In this document: positions 17,612 through 26,368 of the stretch, piece after piece | Layout of the letters: the number at the start of each line of letters is the position of its first letter | How positions within the stretch are numbered: position 1 is the stretch's first letter | DNA from: an uncultured Corynebacterium sp. | GTDB taxonomy: Bacteria; Actinomycetota; Actinomycetes; Mycobacteriales; Mycobacteriaceae | Length of the DNA stretch: 55,172 nt | Assembly: GCA_946220775.1 (NCBI GenBank) | Contig: CAMIFC010000011.1 | Span: forward strand, 1 to 55,172 | Direction: 5' to 3' | The notes under the pieces: model-generated | Databases searched by the model: none | The model's input: only the letters and a program-made list of their open reading frames with translations | Told to the model about the DNA's origin: nothing | Program-made: the position numbers and the translations under genes

Positions 17612-18600
17612 TGACCTCCGCGCAAGTACTCCGTCGCATTGGGCAGGCACTCCTGGTGCTGTGGGCGACATTCACCGTCGCCTTCGTGCTCCTCGCCGCG
17701 CTGCCCGGCGACGCGATTTCCACCCGCTACGCCGACCCCGAACTGGGGCTCAGCCCTGAACAGATTCAGGAAATGCGGGAAACCTACGGCGCCGATGAGC
17801 CCCTGCTCGTCCGCTATTGGAACTCCCTGACCGGCGCGATCACCGGCAACTTCGGCAATTCACTGCAGACCGGCGAATCCGTGACGGGGTCGCTCCTCGA
17901 CGCGCTACCCGGCACCATCGCCCTGGCGTTGACGGGCTTCCTGCTCGCGCTGGTGATCGCCGTTCTCCTCGCGGTGACGGCCACCGCCGGTCACACTTCC
18001 CGCCTCGGCCGCGGCATCGCCAGCGTGCTGCGCAGCACCCCATCCTTGCTGATCAGCCTGCCGGCCTTCTGGCTCGGCATCATCCTGATCCAGGTGTTCA
18101 GCTTCAGCCTGAATTGGGTGCCGGTGATCCACGCGAGCCCTACCCAGGATCTGATTCTGCCGTCGATCGCCATCGCCTTGCCGCTTTCGGCACCGTTGGC
18201 GCAGGTTCTGATCCGCAGCATTGAGGACGTCAACCAGTTGCCCTTCATTACCGTCGTCAAGGCTCGTGGTGCTGGGCGGCACTGGGTGCTGTGGCAAAAC
18301 ATTTTGCGCAACGCCACCTTGCCGGCCCTCACGATCGCGGGGCTGACCTTCGGTGAGCTCGTCGGCGGAGCGGTCGTCACCGAAGCCGTGTTCAGCCGCG
18401 CCGGTATTGGTGCGATGACGGTGGAGGCGGTCTCCAACCGCGATACCCCCGTGTTGATGGCGGTCGTGGTGATTTCCGCGGCTGTGTATGTGCTGGTGAA
18501 TTTGATCGTTGACCTGCTGTATCCGGTGCTGGATCCTCGTTTGCGGGCTGTGAGCCCCGGCGCGCCAGCAGCTTCGACGACCGCGGAAAGGACGCGATAG
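17611..18600 (+). CDS. ABC importer permease, DppB/OppB type
   Basis: 329-residue inner-membrane permease with the DppB layout: first membrane segment (ATFTVAFVLLAALPGDAI), a periplasmic domain, then five further segments. The EAA-loop region is seen as VKARGAGRHWVLWQNILRNATLPAL. The start ATG overlaps the preceding stop (TGATG). Partner of the following DppC-type permease; peptide, nickel or other solute cannot be chosen from sequence. Confidence 0.93.
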   Translation: MTSAQVLRRIGQALLVLWATFTVAFVLLAALPGDAISTRYADPELGLSPEQIQEMRETYGADEPLLVRYWNSLTGAITGNFGNSLQTGESVTGSLLDALPGTIALALTGFLLALVIAVLLAVTATAGHTSRLGRGIASVLRSTPSLLISLPAFWLGIILIQVFSFSLNWVPVIHASPTQDLILPSIAIALPLSAPLAQVLIRSIEDVNQLPFITVVKARGAGRHWVLWQNILRNATLPALTIAGLTFGELVGGAVVTEAVFSRAGIGAMTVEAVSNRDTPVLMAVVVISAAVYVLVNLIVDLLYPVLDPRLRAVSPGAPAASTTAERTR

Positions 18601-18602
18601 TC

Positions 18603-19466
18603 ATGGCTACTAGTTTCAAAAATTCCGTGGCCAAGCCACGCGTTGCGCCCTCCGTCATCGCCGCTGGTGTGGTGGTGTTCATCGCCGTGGCCTGGGCAAT
18701 CGTGCCGGGCGTCTTTGCGCCTGGCGATCCAGCGTCATCCGGCACGACGGCACCGCTGCTCGCCCCGAGTTCCGAACACTGGTTCGGGACGGACGCCGTG
18801 GGCCGCGACCTGTACACCCGCGTGGTGTGGGGCGCCCGGCAGTCGCTGGCGGGCGCGCTGGTCGCCGTGCTGGTCGGCATGGTTGTGGGCACGCTGCTGG
18901 GCATCATCGCTGGCTCGGCCGCCGGTGTTCGTGGCGGCAACCGGTACCCGTGGGTGGATACCGCGATCATGCGCGTGATGGACGTGCTGCTGAGTATCCC
19001 GGCACTGTTGCTCAGTCTGTCGGTGATCATCGTGCTGGGCTATGGCACGATCAACGCGGCCATCGCCGTGGGTGTCACCAACGTGGCGATGTTCGCCCGC
19101 TTGGCTCGCTCCGAGGTGCTGGGGGTGGCTGGCACCGACTTCGTCGAAGCAGCTTACGGTTCCGGTGGCACCCGCCGATCCGTGTTGTGGCAGCACATCC
19201 TGCCGAACTCGCTGACCCCGGTTCTCGCCCTGGCGGCGCTGCAATTCGGTAGCGCGATCCTCCAGCTCTCCACCCTGGGATTCCTGGGCTACGGTGCTCC
19301 CCCACCAACCCCGGAATGGGGACTGATTATTTCTGAAGGTCGGGACTTCATCGCGACCTCCTGGTGGCTCACCGCCATCCCGGGCCTGGCGATCGTACTG
19401 GTCGTGCTCGCCACCAACCACTTGAGCCAGGCGATTCAACGCGCCGACGGAAAGGCTGTGAAATGA
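18603..19466 (+). CDS. ABC importer permease, DppC/OppC type
   Basis: 287-residue permease. Typical DppC features: SSEHWFGTDAVGRDLYTRVV near the N-terminus, and the EAA loop FVEAAYGSGGTRRSVLWQHIL. Six predicted membrane segments. Start ATG 18603 has GGAAAGGA upstream, two bases after the previous stop. Its stop overlaps the ATPase start (ATGA), so the transporter genes are translationally coupled. Confidence 0.93.
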   Translation: MATSFKNSVAKPRVAPSVIAAGVVVFIAVAWAIVPGVFAPGDPASSGTTAPLLAPSSEHWFGTDAVGRDLYTRVVWGARQSLAGALVAVLVGMVVGTLLGIIAGSAAGVRGGNRYPWVDTAIMRVMDVLLSIPALLLSLSVIIVLGYGTINAAIAVGVTNVAMFARLARSEVLGVAGTDFVEAAYGSGGTRRSVLWQHILPNSLTPVLALAALQFGSAILQLSTLGFLGYGAPPPTPEWGLIISEGRDFIATSWWLTAIPGLAIVLVVLATNHLSQAIQRADGKAVK

Positions 19467-21127
19467 CACTTCTAGAGATCACCAACCTCGCCGTCACCTA
19501 TCACACGAAACGCGGTGCAGTCCCCGCCGTGGAGGAAGTCAACCTCCGCGTGGAAGCAGGACGCGTGACCGCCATCGTGGGCGAATCCGGCTCGGGCAAG
19601 TCCACCTCCGCGATGGCGGCGCTGGGCCTACTGCCGCCCACCGCGGAAGTCACCGGGTCCGTGAAGCTCAACGGCCGAGAGCTCCTGGGATTAAGCGAAC
19701 GCCAATGGCGCAGCATTCGCGGCACCACCATCGGTTTGATCCCACAGGACCCCGGCAACTCCCTCAACCCCGTGAAAACCATCGGGGAATCCGTGGGCGA
19801 AGTGCTGCGCATCCACCGCCGAGCCACCGGCAACCTCAACCGCGCGCAACGAAAAGCCAAGGTCATCGACCTGCTCGACACCGTAGGTATCGATAACCCC
19901 GAGCTGCGCTACCGCCAATTCCCCCATCAACTCTCCGGCGGTATGCGCCAGCGTGCTCTCATCGCCGCCGCACTGGCCGGCGACCCGGACCTGATCATCG
20001 CCGACGAAGCGACCAGCGCCCTAGACGTCACGGTCCAGCGCACCATCCTGGACCTACTCTCCCGGCTGTGCACCGAACGTGGCATCGGCATCCTATTCAT
20101 CACCCACGACCTCGCCGTCGCGGGTGACCGCGCCGATCACATGGTCGTGATGAAAGGCGGACGCGTGGTGGAAGCCGGGCTCACCGGCCACATCCTCACC
20201 GACCCGCAGGATCCATACACTGCCCGATTGTTGGCGGATGCCCCTTCCCTCACGTCACCCGTCACTCGGGGTGAACGGGATCGGAAGCGCAACCGGGTGG
20301 CGTCCCAAAATAATGACGAAGAAACCGACCGACCGCTGCTGACCGTCGACACGCTGCGCCGCGAATTCAACAGCAAACGCGGCGATGGATTTGTGGCGGT
20401 CAACGATGTCAGCTTCGATGTCGATCGCGGCACGACGCACGCGATTGTTGGGCAATCCGGCTCCGGAAAATCCACTCTTGCCCGCATGATCACCGCGTTT
20501 GACCAGCCCACCAGCGGCCACGTTGCGCTCGGCGATACCCGCATCGACACGCTCGATACCGCAGGACGCCGCACGCTGCGCACGCGGATGCAGCTGGTTT
20601 ATCAGAACCCGTTCAGTTCCCTGGATCCACGGCACAGCATCGCGCGGATCATCGGTGAGCCGCTACACAACCTGACCGATCACGGCTCGGAACACATCAA
20701 CGACCGCGTCCTGCAGATGCTGGAGAAGGTGGCCCTGCCCGCGAACCTCGCGGACCGTCGCCCCACTGAGCTATCCGGCGGGCAGGCCCAACGCGTAGCC
20801 ATCGCCCGGGCATTGATCCTGGAACCGGAACTGCTGGTTCTCGACGAAGCGGTCTCCGCGCTGGACGTCACCGTGCAAGCGCAAATCCTGAAACTCCTCG
20901 ACGAGCTGCAGGAGGCGCTGGGGCTGACGTATGTGTTCATCTCCCACGACCTCTCCGTGGTTCGGGAAATCAGCGACACCGTGAGCGTCATGCAACACGG
21001 CACGCAGGTCGAATACGGTCCCACAGCGGACATCTTCGACAATCCCCAGACGGATTTCACCCGCGAACTGCTCGATGCCATCCCCGGTCAGCGATACCGC
21101 AGCGGAGTATTTAACCTGGGACTCTAG
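19463..21127 (+). CDS. ABC importer ATPase, fused DppD-DppF type
   Basis: 554-residue protein with two complete nucleotide-binding domains. Domain 1: Walker A GESGSGKST 40-48, signature LSGGM near 157, Walker B DLIIADEAT near 176. Domain 2: Walker A GQSGSGKST 330-338, signature LSGGQ, Walker B LLVLDEAV. One chain therefore energises both permeases, as in GsiA. The charged linker (about 262-292) contains a copy of the dispersed motif at 20299, translated as VASQN. Start ATG overlaps the previous stop. Confidence 0.94.
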   Translation: MTLLEITNLAVTYHTKRGAVPAVEEVNLRVEAGRVTAIVGESGSGKSTSAMAALGLLPPTAEVTGSVKLNGRELLGLSERQWRSIRGTTIGLIPQDPGNSLNPVKTIGESVGEVLRIHRRATGNLNRAQRKAKVIDLLDTVGIDNPELRYRQFPHQLSGGMRQRALIAAALAGDPDLIIADEATSALDVTVQRTILDLLSRLCTERGIGILFITHDLAVAGDRADHMVVMKGGRVVEAGLTGHILTDPQDPYTARLLADAPSLTSPVTRGERDRKRNRVASQNNDEETDRPLLTVDTLRREFNSKRGDGFVAVNDVSFDVDRGTTHAIVGQSGSGKSTLARMITAFDQPTSGHVALGDTRIDTLDTAGRRTLRTRMQLVYQNPFSSLDPRHSIARIIGEPLHNLTDHGSEHINDRVLQMLEKVALPANLADRRPTELSGGQAQRVAIARALILEPELLVLDEAVSALDVTVQAQILKLLDELQEALGLTYVFISHDLSVVREISDTVSVMQHGTQVEYGPTADIFDNPQTDFTRELLDAIPGQRYRSGVFNLGL

Positions 21128-21188
21128 GTTTCAGCACTACCATCGAGACTTAGCACGATAACAACAAAAGGAACGGGAGTACTCACCC

Positions 21189-22562
21189 ATGGACATCATT
21201 GACTTCCTTGCCAAACTCGACGGGCCAGTCGCACAGCTCCGCCACCGCCGCAGCCAAGCCCGCGATAACGCCCAGCGCTCCTTCGAGGCCCTCTTCGAAC
21301 CAACCGATGAGGCCGTGATCGGCGCGTTCACCACCGAAGAACGCTACGCGGTCGCCGCATTCGTCGCTGACCTGCACGGACTTCAGCGCGCCCAGTCCTT
21401 CTACGCAGACCTGCTGGCCGACGAGCTGCCGGAGGATTCCGAGCTGCTCAGCACCATCAACAACCTGGCCGCCCACGCATTCGCCGACCAACGCACCGCC
21501 GGATTCCCCGCCCCCTACGGCACCTACCGTGAACCAAAAGTCGCCGATGAATCCCGGCCCGGCCCGGAATTTCACGTGCCCGCCGAGTCTCGCGAAGCTC
21601 TAGGCGCGCGGTTGAGCGCCGCCTTCGAATTCGCCCACCTGCTAGTTTTCCACCCCCGCGATGCCCGCCCGCAACGCCTGGTCCCGCTCTCCCGCGCCGG
21701 CTGGTCCGCCACGGAAGTTGTCAGCCTCTCGCAGCTCATCAGCTTCCTCGCGTTCCAATTGCGCGTCGTCCACGGCCTCGCGGTTCTCGCCCACAGCGCG
21801 TCCCCTGCCATTTCTTTTTCGGACGCCACCCCGTCCACCCCAACTTCCCCCGAGGACGAAGAAACTGCCGACAACCTGCCTGATGGCGAGGACACCTACC
21901 AGGCCTTTAATGTGTTGACCTACCCGGATCTGGTGCGACCCAAAGGCTTCGTGAGCCACGGGCTCGGCTGGGTGCCGTGGGTGCCGCCAGTGCCGGAAGC
22001 AGATCTCACCGACCGGCAGAAGACCGCCCTCGTCGATCCGCTGCGCGCGAAGTCCGAGTACTTCCGCCTGCTGGCGCGAGACCCAGAAACGCTGGAGGCC
22101 CGAACGCTGACTGATAAGGACATCTTCTACAACACCACCGACGGGTTGGGGCGCGCCGAACGCGAAGTCGCAGCGGCCGCCACCAGCCGGTTCAATGGCT
22201 GTGTCTACTGCGCATCGGTGCACACGGTACGGGCCTTGCAGGAGTCCAAGGAAGCCCCTGACCTGGCAGAACGCGAAGCCGCCATCGCCCGATTGTGCGA
22301 CATGGGAGTCGTGGAGGAATCCGGCGAGCGGGCTGAAGTCCTAGACCTGGGGATCCCCCTGTGGAACGCCCTGTCGGAGGCCTCCGTGGCGCTAGCAGCC
22401 ACGCCAAGCCAGTTCGGACCACACCACATTGATGTACTGCGCTCCTTCGGCCTTGACGATGGCTCCATCGTCGACGTGATCAACTCGGCGGCGTTCTTCA
22501 ACTGGGCAAACCGCCTGATGCTGATTCTGGGCGAACCAGAACTACCGCGCCGCTACCGTTAA
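21189..22562 (+). CDS. Fused CMD / AhpD-like peroxidase-domain protein
   Basis: 457 residues, two carboxymuconolactone-decarboxylase-like domains. The N-terminal half (about 1-205) resembles the CMD Avi_7170 family. The C-terminal half (about 240-457) resembles the alkylhydroperoxidase Avi_7169 family and carries the AhpD-like redox motif Cys338-V-Y-Cys341 with His345 (GCVYCASVH). These are usually separate genes as I recall; here they are joined by an acidic linker encoding FSDATPSTP, which contains an exact copy of the dispersed motif. SD GGGAG precedes ATG 21189. It probably belongs to the ABC importer cassette. Overlaps the convergent methyltransferase by 21 bases. Physiological substrate unknown. 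Confidence 0.82.
   Translation: MDIIDFLAKLDGPVAQLRHRRSQARDNAQRSFEALFEPTDEAVIGAFTTEERYAVAAFVADLHGLQRAQSFYADLLADELPEDSELLSTINNLAAHAFADQRTAGFPAPYGTYREPKVADESRPGPEFHVPAESREALGARLSAAFEFAHLLVFHPRDARPQRLVPLSRAGWSATEVVSLSQLISFLAFQLRVVHGLAVLAHSASPAISFSDATPSTPTSPEDEETADNLPDGEDTYQAFNVLTYPDLVRPKGFVSHGLGWVPWVPPVPEADLTDRQKTALVDPLRAKSEYFRLLARDPETLEARTLTDKDIFYNTTDGLGRAEREVAAAATSRFNGCVYCASVHTVRALQESKEAPDLAEREAAIARLCDMGVVEESGERAEVLDLGIPLWNALSEASVALAATPSQFGPHHIDVLRSFGLDDGSIVDVINSAAFFNWANRLMLILGEPELPRRYR
21817..21832 (-). repeat. Dispersed motif, exact 16-base copy
   Basis: Minus-strand copy of GGGGTGGCGTCCGAAA inside the linker of the fused peroxidase-domain gene, where it is read as FSDATP. One of four copies identical over 16 bases. 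Confidence 0.85.
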
Positions 22563-23192
22563 CACCGCGACAAGAAAGTCGGACTCCTCCGTAAAAGGCT
22601 GCAGGTCCCACGAGCTGAATGTTTGGGAACGGGTGAGTCCCGCTGCGGTGGCGTCCGCAAAAAATTCCGCTGCACTACGGCCGCGCCCGAGGCCGAAGCC
22701 AACAACCAACCGGCCCTCCGGCGCCAATCGCTGTGCAAGCACGCGCAACGCCGCACGATGCGCCGACTCCGGAATGAACGCCAGCACGTTGCCCGCGGAC
22801 ACGATCACATCAAACGGGCCGACCGGAACGGCACCCTCGCCATCGTTCACCGCCAAATCGCCAACGTTCCAGTTCACCGGCACGTCGGCATAATGCTGCT
22901 GGACATAGGACACCAGCTGCGGATCGATATCCACCGCCGTGACCTCATGTCCCCGCGCCGCTAAGTACGCCGCAACGCGCCCCGTCCCCGCGCCCGCGTC
23001 TAAAATCCGGGCACCGCGAGGCGCCATCGCGTCGATCAGCCGCGCCTCACCGTCGATGTCCTTGCCCTCGGCCTCGAACCCCTCCCAGCGGGAGATGTAG
23101 AACGCCGCGTGATCAGGATTAGCCCCAGTGATCGATAGCCACGTGGTCGTTTCGAAAGACTGCTGGTCAGAAGGATTAATCTTGGGTGTCAT
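22542..23192 (-). CDS. SAM-dependent methyltransferase
   Basis: 216-residue class I methyltransferase. Motif I is ILDAGAGTGRVAAYLA (about 63-78), followed by the acidic VTAVDID that binds the ribose and PFDVIVSAGNVLAFIP as motif IV region. Substrate cannot be told. ATG at 23192. It overlaps the 3' end of the convergent peroxidase-domain gene. A motif copy at 22650 encodes AEFFADATAAG near its C-terminus. Confidence 0.88.
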   Translation of the reverse strand: MTPKINPSDQQSFETTTWLSITGANPDHAAFYISRWEGFEAEGKDIDGEARLIDAMAPRGARILDAGAGTGRVAAYLAARGHEVTAVDIDPQLVSYVQQHYADVPVNWNVGDLAVNDGEGAVPVGPFDVIVSAGNVLAFIPESAHRAALRVLAQRLAPEGRLVVGFGLGRGRSAAEFFADATAAGLTRSQTFSSWDLQPFTEESDFLVAVLTVAAR

Positions 23193-23313
23193 GACCCCCA
23201 GTATGCCTGCTTTCGCACTACCGGTCGATCAGCACTAACATCTCGGGGAGACACCCAACCGGTGCACATCGCCCCGGCTGACCGGCCACTAACCACCGAG
23301 GAGTTCAAAAACC

Positions 23314-23739
23314 GTGGGTCGCCTGATCATCCTGCTGCTCATCATCGTGACGGTCATCATGCTGTGGAAGGCGTTTGGACCCAATAGCGCAGGACGCGGC
23401 AATGGGCGTGGCTTCGGTGCGGGTCTAGGCTCCGGCTCCGGTTTCGGCGGCAACGGCCACCCTTCAACGCCACAAGTGCCCCGCGTCAAGGGACCCGACG
23501 ATGACCCGGATTTCCTGTGGAACATCGAAAAGGAGCGCTTCAAGCAGCGCCGCGAAGAAGAACGCCGAGCCAAGCAGGCCGAGGAGCAAGCCGAGCGGGA
23601 ACGGCGCCGTCGGGCAGTCAAGGACACCGACGGCCCCAGCACCGGCGACGGGGATGCGGCTCCGGGCGAAGGCGGTGGGTCCGCAACCGGAGACAGCGAC
23701 AGCGGCGACGGCGGCACCGCGTCGAGCGACGCGGACTAG
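23314..23739 (+). CDS. Small membrane-anchored charged protein
   Basis: 141 residues. One N-terminal membrane segment (about 4-19), a Gly-rich stretch, a conserved-looking acidic-aromatic patch (DDDPDFLWNIEKERF) and a long charged helix (Arg/Glu/Lys, about 78-105), then a disordered acidic Gly/Ser tail. GTG start with GAGGAG nine bases upstream. No named domain recognised; membrane anchoring and a coiled-coil are inference. The last four bases overlap the convergent phosphotransferase gene. Confidence 0.7.
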   Translation: MGRLIILLLIIVTVIMLWKAFGPNSAGRGNGRGFGAGLGSGSGFGGNGHPSTPQVPRVKGPDDDPDFLWNIEKERFKQRREEERRAKQAEEQAERERRRRAVKDTDGPSTGDGDAAPGEGGGSATGDSDSGDGGTASSDAD

Positions 23740-24803
23740 CCCAGCTCCACCCGCGGGGAACGCCCCGTGCGGAAGTGATCAATCAGCAAAAACAGGTTGT
23801 CCCACCGCTTGTACAGCTTCGACCGCTCCAGCAAGTCCGGATCAGAGAACACCACCTGCGGGTCAGCCACATCCTCCGCGGCGTAGCGGGCGTACTCGTA
23901 GATCCGCTCCGTCAGCCCCGGCGCGATGGACTCAAAGTGGGCGTAGTCCCAGGCCGGGTCGCCCACTGTCATGTCAGAAAAATCGATTACGCCCACGCCG
24001 CCGGTGGCGTCCCATCGCAGATGCTCAGGGTACAGATCACCGTGGGTCAGGCAGCGGCGCAGATCAGGCCGGGCCAGCACCGCATCCATGCGAGCCATGA
24101 TGTCCAACGCCTCGTCGTATTCCTCTACCGACACGTTGGGCTTCACGAATTCCGGCAGGCGGGTGCGCATCAGCTCGTGCTTGCCGGGCAGGGTGCGCTC
24201 CGTATGGTTCAGCTCACCAGCTTCATCCCACCAGCTCTCCAAGTTGCTCACCGGCGGAAGTGCAGCGTTCATCGTGTGCATCGCGCCCAAGAGGCTGCCG
24301 AGCTGTTCGACCACCAAGGCCTCCTGCTCGGCGGTCATCTGCTGCCACACGGTGGCGTCCATCGGACAACCATCGATGACGGACAGCAACGTCACCCGAA
24401 TTGACCGCTCGTTGCCGGTAAATCGTCGGGGCACGTGTGCCTGACGCACCGTCTGTGGCAGTCGCGCCGTCGAGCGATTCCCCAGCGCCGCAATCACGCC
24501 CGATTCCCGCGAGGCCTGGATCCGGTAGGCCTCCGTGTAGGGCGCTCGGACCACCAGGCGGGGCGGCAGCATGTCCGCGAACTCGCCTTCATCACTGGTC
24601 ACCCCGTCCAGCAGAATCACAGCGTGATCCATGCCCTGGCGCGGCACCGTGATGTGCTTCCACGTCAGGTCGCGCCAGATCAGGTTGATGAACGTCGGCA
24701 GCGTTTCGGGGCTGAGATCCTCGCGGGTGTAATTCGCGTGGCCCAGCGCAACGGCCTGTTCCCAATCCAACGGTGTGCCGATGTTCTCACCACGCTCAGC
24801 CAC
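23736..24803 (-). CDS. Aminoglycoside-phosphotransferase-fold protein
   Basis: 355-residue kinase-like protein of the APH/choline-kinase fold. The catalytic loop is LTHGDLYPEHLRWD (Brenner motif, Asp in HGD) and the metal-binding Asp is in VIDFSDMTVGDPAWDYAHF. Substrate unknown; nothing ties it to antibiotic resistance beyond the fold. GTG at 24803 is chosen because AGGAG lies about 11 bases upstream. It overlaps the end of rmlA by eight bases, so it may be the last gene of the rml operon. Confidence 0.8.
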   Translation of the reverse strand: MAERGENIGTPLDWEQAVALGHANYTREDLSPETLPTFINLIWRDLTWKHITVPRQGMDHAVILLDGVTSDEGEFADMLPPRLVVRAPYTEAYRIQASRESGVIAALGNRSTARLPQTVRQAHVPRRFTGNERSIRVTLLSVIDGCPMDATVWQQMTAEQEALVVEQLGSLLGAMHTMNAALPPVSNLESWWDEAGELNHTERTLPGKHELMRTRLPEFVKPNVSVEEYDEALDIMARMDAVLARPDLRRCLTHGDLYPEHLRWDATGGVGVIDFSDMTVGDPAWDYAHFESIAPGLTERIYEYARYAAEDVADPQVVFSDPDLLERSKLYKRWDNLFLLIDHFRTGRSPRVELG

Positions 24804-25677
24804 GATCGCTGTGTCTCCTCTCCCACAAAGTACGTAAGTACCGACCATAGGGGCTTGCCCCGTGTACGTCCGCGTTTTCCTTCAATCTCTCCGCGCTGAT
24901 CAGCCCCATTCGCCACGCGACTTCCTCCGGGCAGCCGACCTTCAGACCTTGGCGTTTCTCGATCGCGCCGACGAAGTCGCTCGCCCCGTTGAGGTCATCA
25001 ATCGTGCCGGTATCCAGCCACGCCGTCCCACGCGGGAGGACCTCTACGTGCAGGCGCCCCTGGGACATATACGCGCGGTTGACGTCCGTGATCTCTAGCT
25101 CGCCGCGCTCCGAGGGCTCCAATTGCTTGGCGATATCCACCACGTCTGGACCGTAGAAGTACAGCCCCGGCACAGCATAAGGCGACCGCGGTTCGGCGGG
25201 TTTCTCCTCAATCGACACGGCCTTGCCGTCCTCGTCAAATTCCACCACGCCATACGCGGTCGGATCGGCCACGAGGTATCCGAAAATTACACCACCATCC
25301 GGCTGATTGAACCGGCGCAGCTGTGTACCCAGCCCGGACCCATAAAAAATATTGTCACCCAGCACCAACGCCACCGGCTCGTCCCCGATAAACTCCTCGC
25401 CAATGATGAACGCCTCTGCCAGCCCGCGCGGCTGTTCCTGCACCGCATATTCCAACCGGACGCCAAACCGCTCCCCGTCCCCCAACAATTCCCGGAATGC
25501 CGACGCATCGCGTTCGGTGGTGATGATCAAGATCTCGGTGATTCCCGCCAGGATCAGGGTGGATAGCGGGTAGTAGATCATCGGCTTGTCGTACACCGGC
25601 ACCAGCTGCTTCGACACGCTGAACGTGATCGGCCACAGCCGCGAGCCCGTGCCGCCCGCCAGAATGATTCCGCGCAT
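24796..25677 (-). CDS. rmlA: RmlA, glucose-1-phosphate thymidylyltransferase
   Basis: 293-residue nucleotidyltransferase making dTDP-glucose, first step to dTDP-rhamnose for the mycolyl-arabinogalactan linker. N-terminal signature GIILAGGTGSRLWPIT with SKQLVPVYDKPMIYYPLS; further LGDNIFYGSGL and TAWLDTGTIDDL. ATG at 25677 lies four bases after the rmlC stop. Order on the minus strand is rmlB, rmlC, rmlA. Confidence 0.96.
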   Translation of the reverse strand: MRGIILAGGTGSRLWPITFSVSKQLVPVYDKPMIYYPLSTLILAGITEILIITTERDASAFRELLGDGERFGVRLEYAVQEQPRGLAEAFIIGEEFIGDEPVALVLGDNIFYGSGLGTQLRRFNQPDGGVIFGYLVADPTAYGVVEFDEDGKAVSIEEKPAEPRSPYAVPGLYFYGPDVVDIAKQLEPSERGELEITDVNRAYMSQGRLHVEVLPRGTAWLDTGTIDDLNGASDFVGAIEKRQGLKVGCPEEVAWRMGLISAERLKENADVHGASPYGRYLRTLWERRHSDRG

Positions 25678-25681
25678 GCGC

Positions 25682-26359
25682 TTAGTCCTCCCCGTCCTGC
25701 TCTGCGAACTCCAGCGCGGCCGCCCACTCGGAGCGCAGCTGCTTCTCCCATCCGCGGGATTCCTGCCAGGTCGGCAATCGGTCGTGAACGTCCGCCAGGC
25801 TGGGGGCAGTGGCGTCCTTCTGAGACAACGTCGCGTCGGCTTTTGCAACGCCCCAATCCACGCCCAATTCTGGGTCGAATGGATCCACCCCAAATTCGCG
25901 CTCTGGGTTATAGGCCTCGGAGACGAGGTAATGCAGCGTCGCGCGCTCGGAGGTGGCGACGAAACCGTGCCCCACCCCGATCGGAACGTGCACCGACCAA
26001 TTGTTGGCCTCGCTCAGCGGCACGACCACGTGCCGACCGAAGGTCGGCGATCCTTTACGCAGGTCAACCAGCACATCATGAACCTCCCCGGCCACGCAGC
26101 TGACGAACTTCGCCTGTCCGGGTGGCACCTCCGCGAGGTGAATCCCGCGCACCACATTCCGGGAACTTCGCGAGACATTCGCCTGCGCGACCTCAAAGGG
26201 GTAGCCCAGGTGTTCGGTGAACTGCGCGGCCCGGAAACCTTCGTGGAAACTGCCGCGATCATCGCCATGCACCGTCGGGGCATACACCCACGCTCCGGCT
26301 ATTGGCAGGTCAGTGATCGTATCGGTGATCTCCGGCAGCGGCAGCAATGAGGAACTCAT
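25682..26359 (-). CDS. rmlC: RmlC, dTDP-4-dehydrorhamnose 3,5-epimerase
   Basis: 225-residue cupin epimerase acting on the RmlB product. Seen: RGIHLAE (catalytic His), GEVHDVLVDLRKGSPTFG, IGVGHGF and HYLVSEAYNPEREFGVDP. Stand-alone, whereas C. glutamicum, as I recall, has RmlC fused to RmlD; no rmlD is present in this window. ATG 26359 is ten bases after the rmlB stop, with AAGG upstream. Confidence 0.94.
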   Translation of the reverse strand: MSSSLLPLPEITDTITDLPIAGAWVYAPTVHGDDRGSFHEGFRAAQFTEHLGYPFEVAQANVSRSSRNVVRGIHLAEVPPGQAKFVSCVAGEVHDVLVDLRKGSPTFGRHVVVPLSEANNWSVHVPIGVGHGFVATSERATLHYLVSEAYNPEREFGVDPFDPELGVDWGVAKADATLSQKDATAPSLADVHDRLPTWQESRGWEKQLRSEWAAALEFAEQDGED

Positions 26360-26368
26360 GCCATAACC

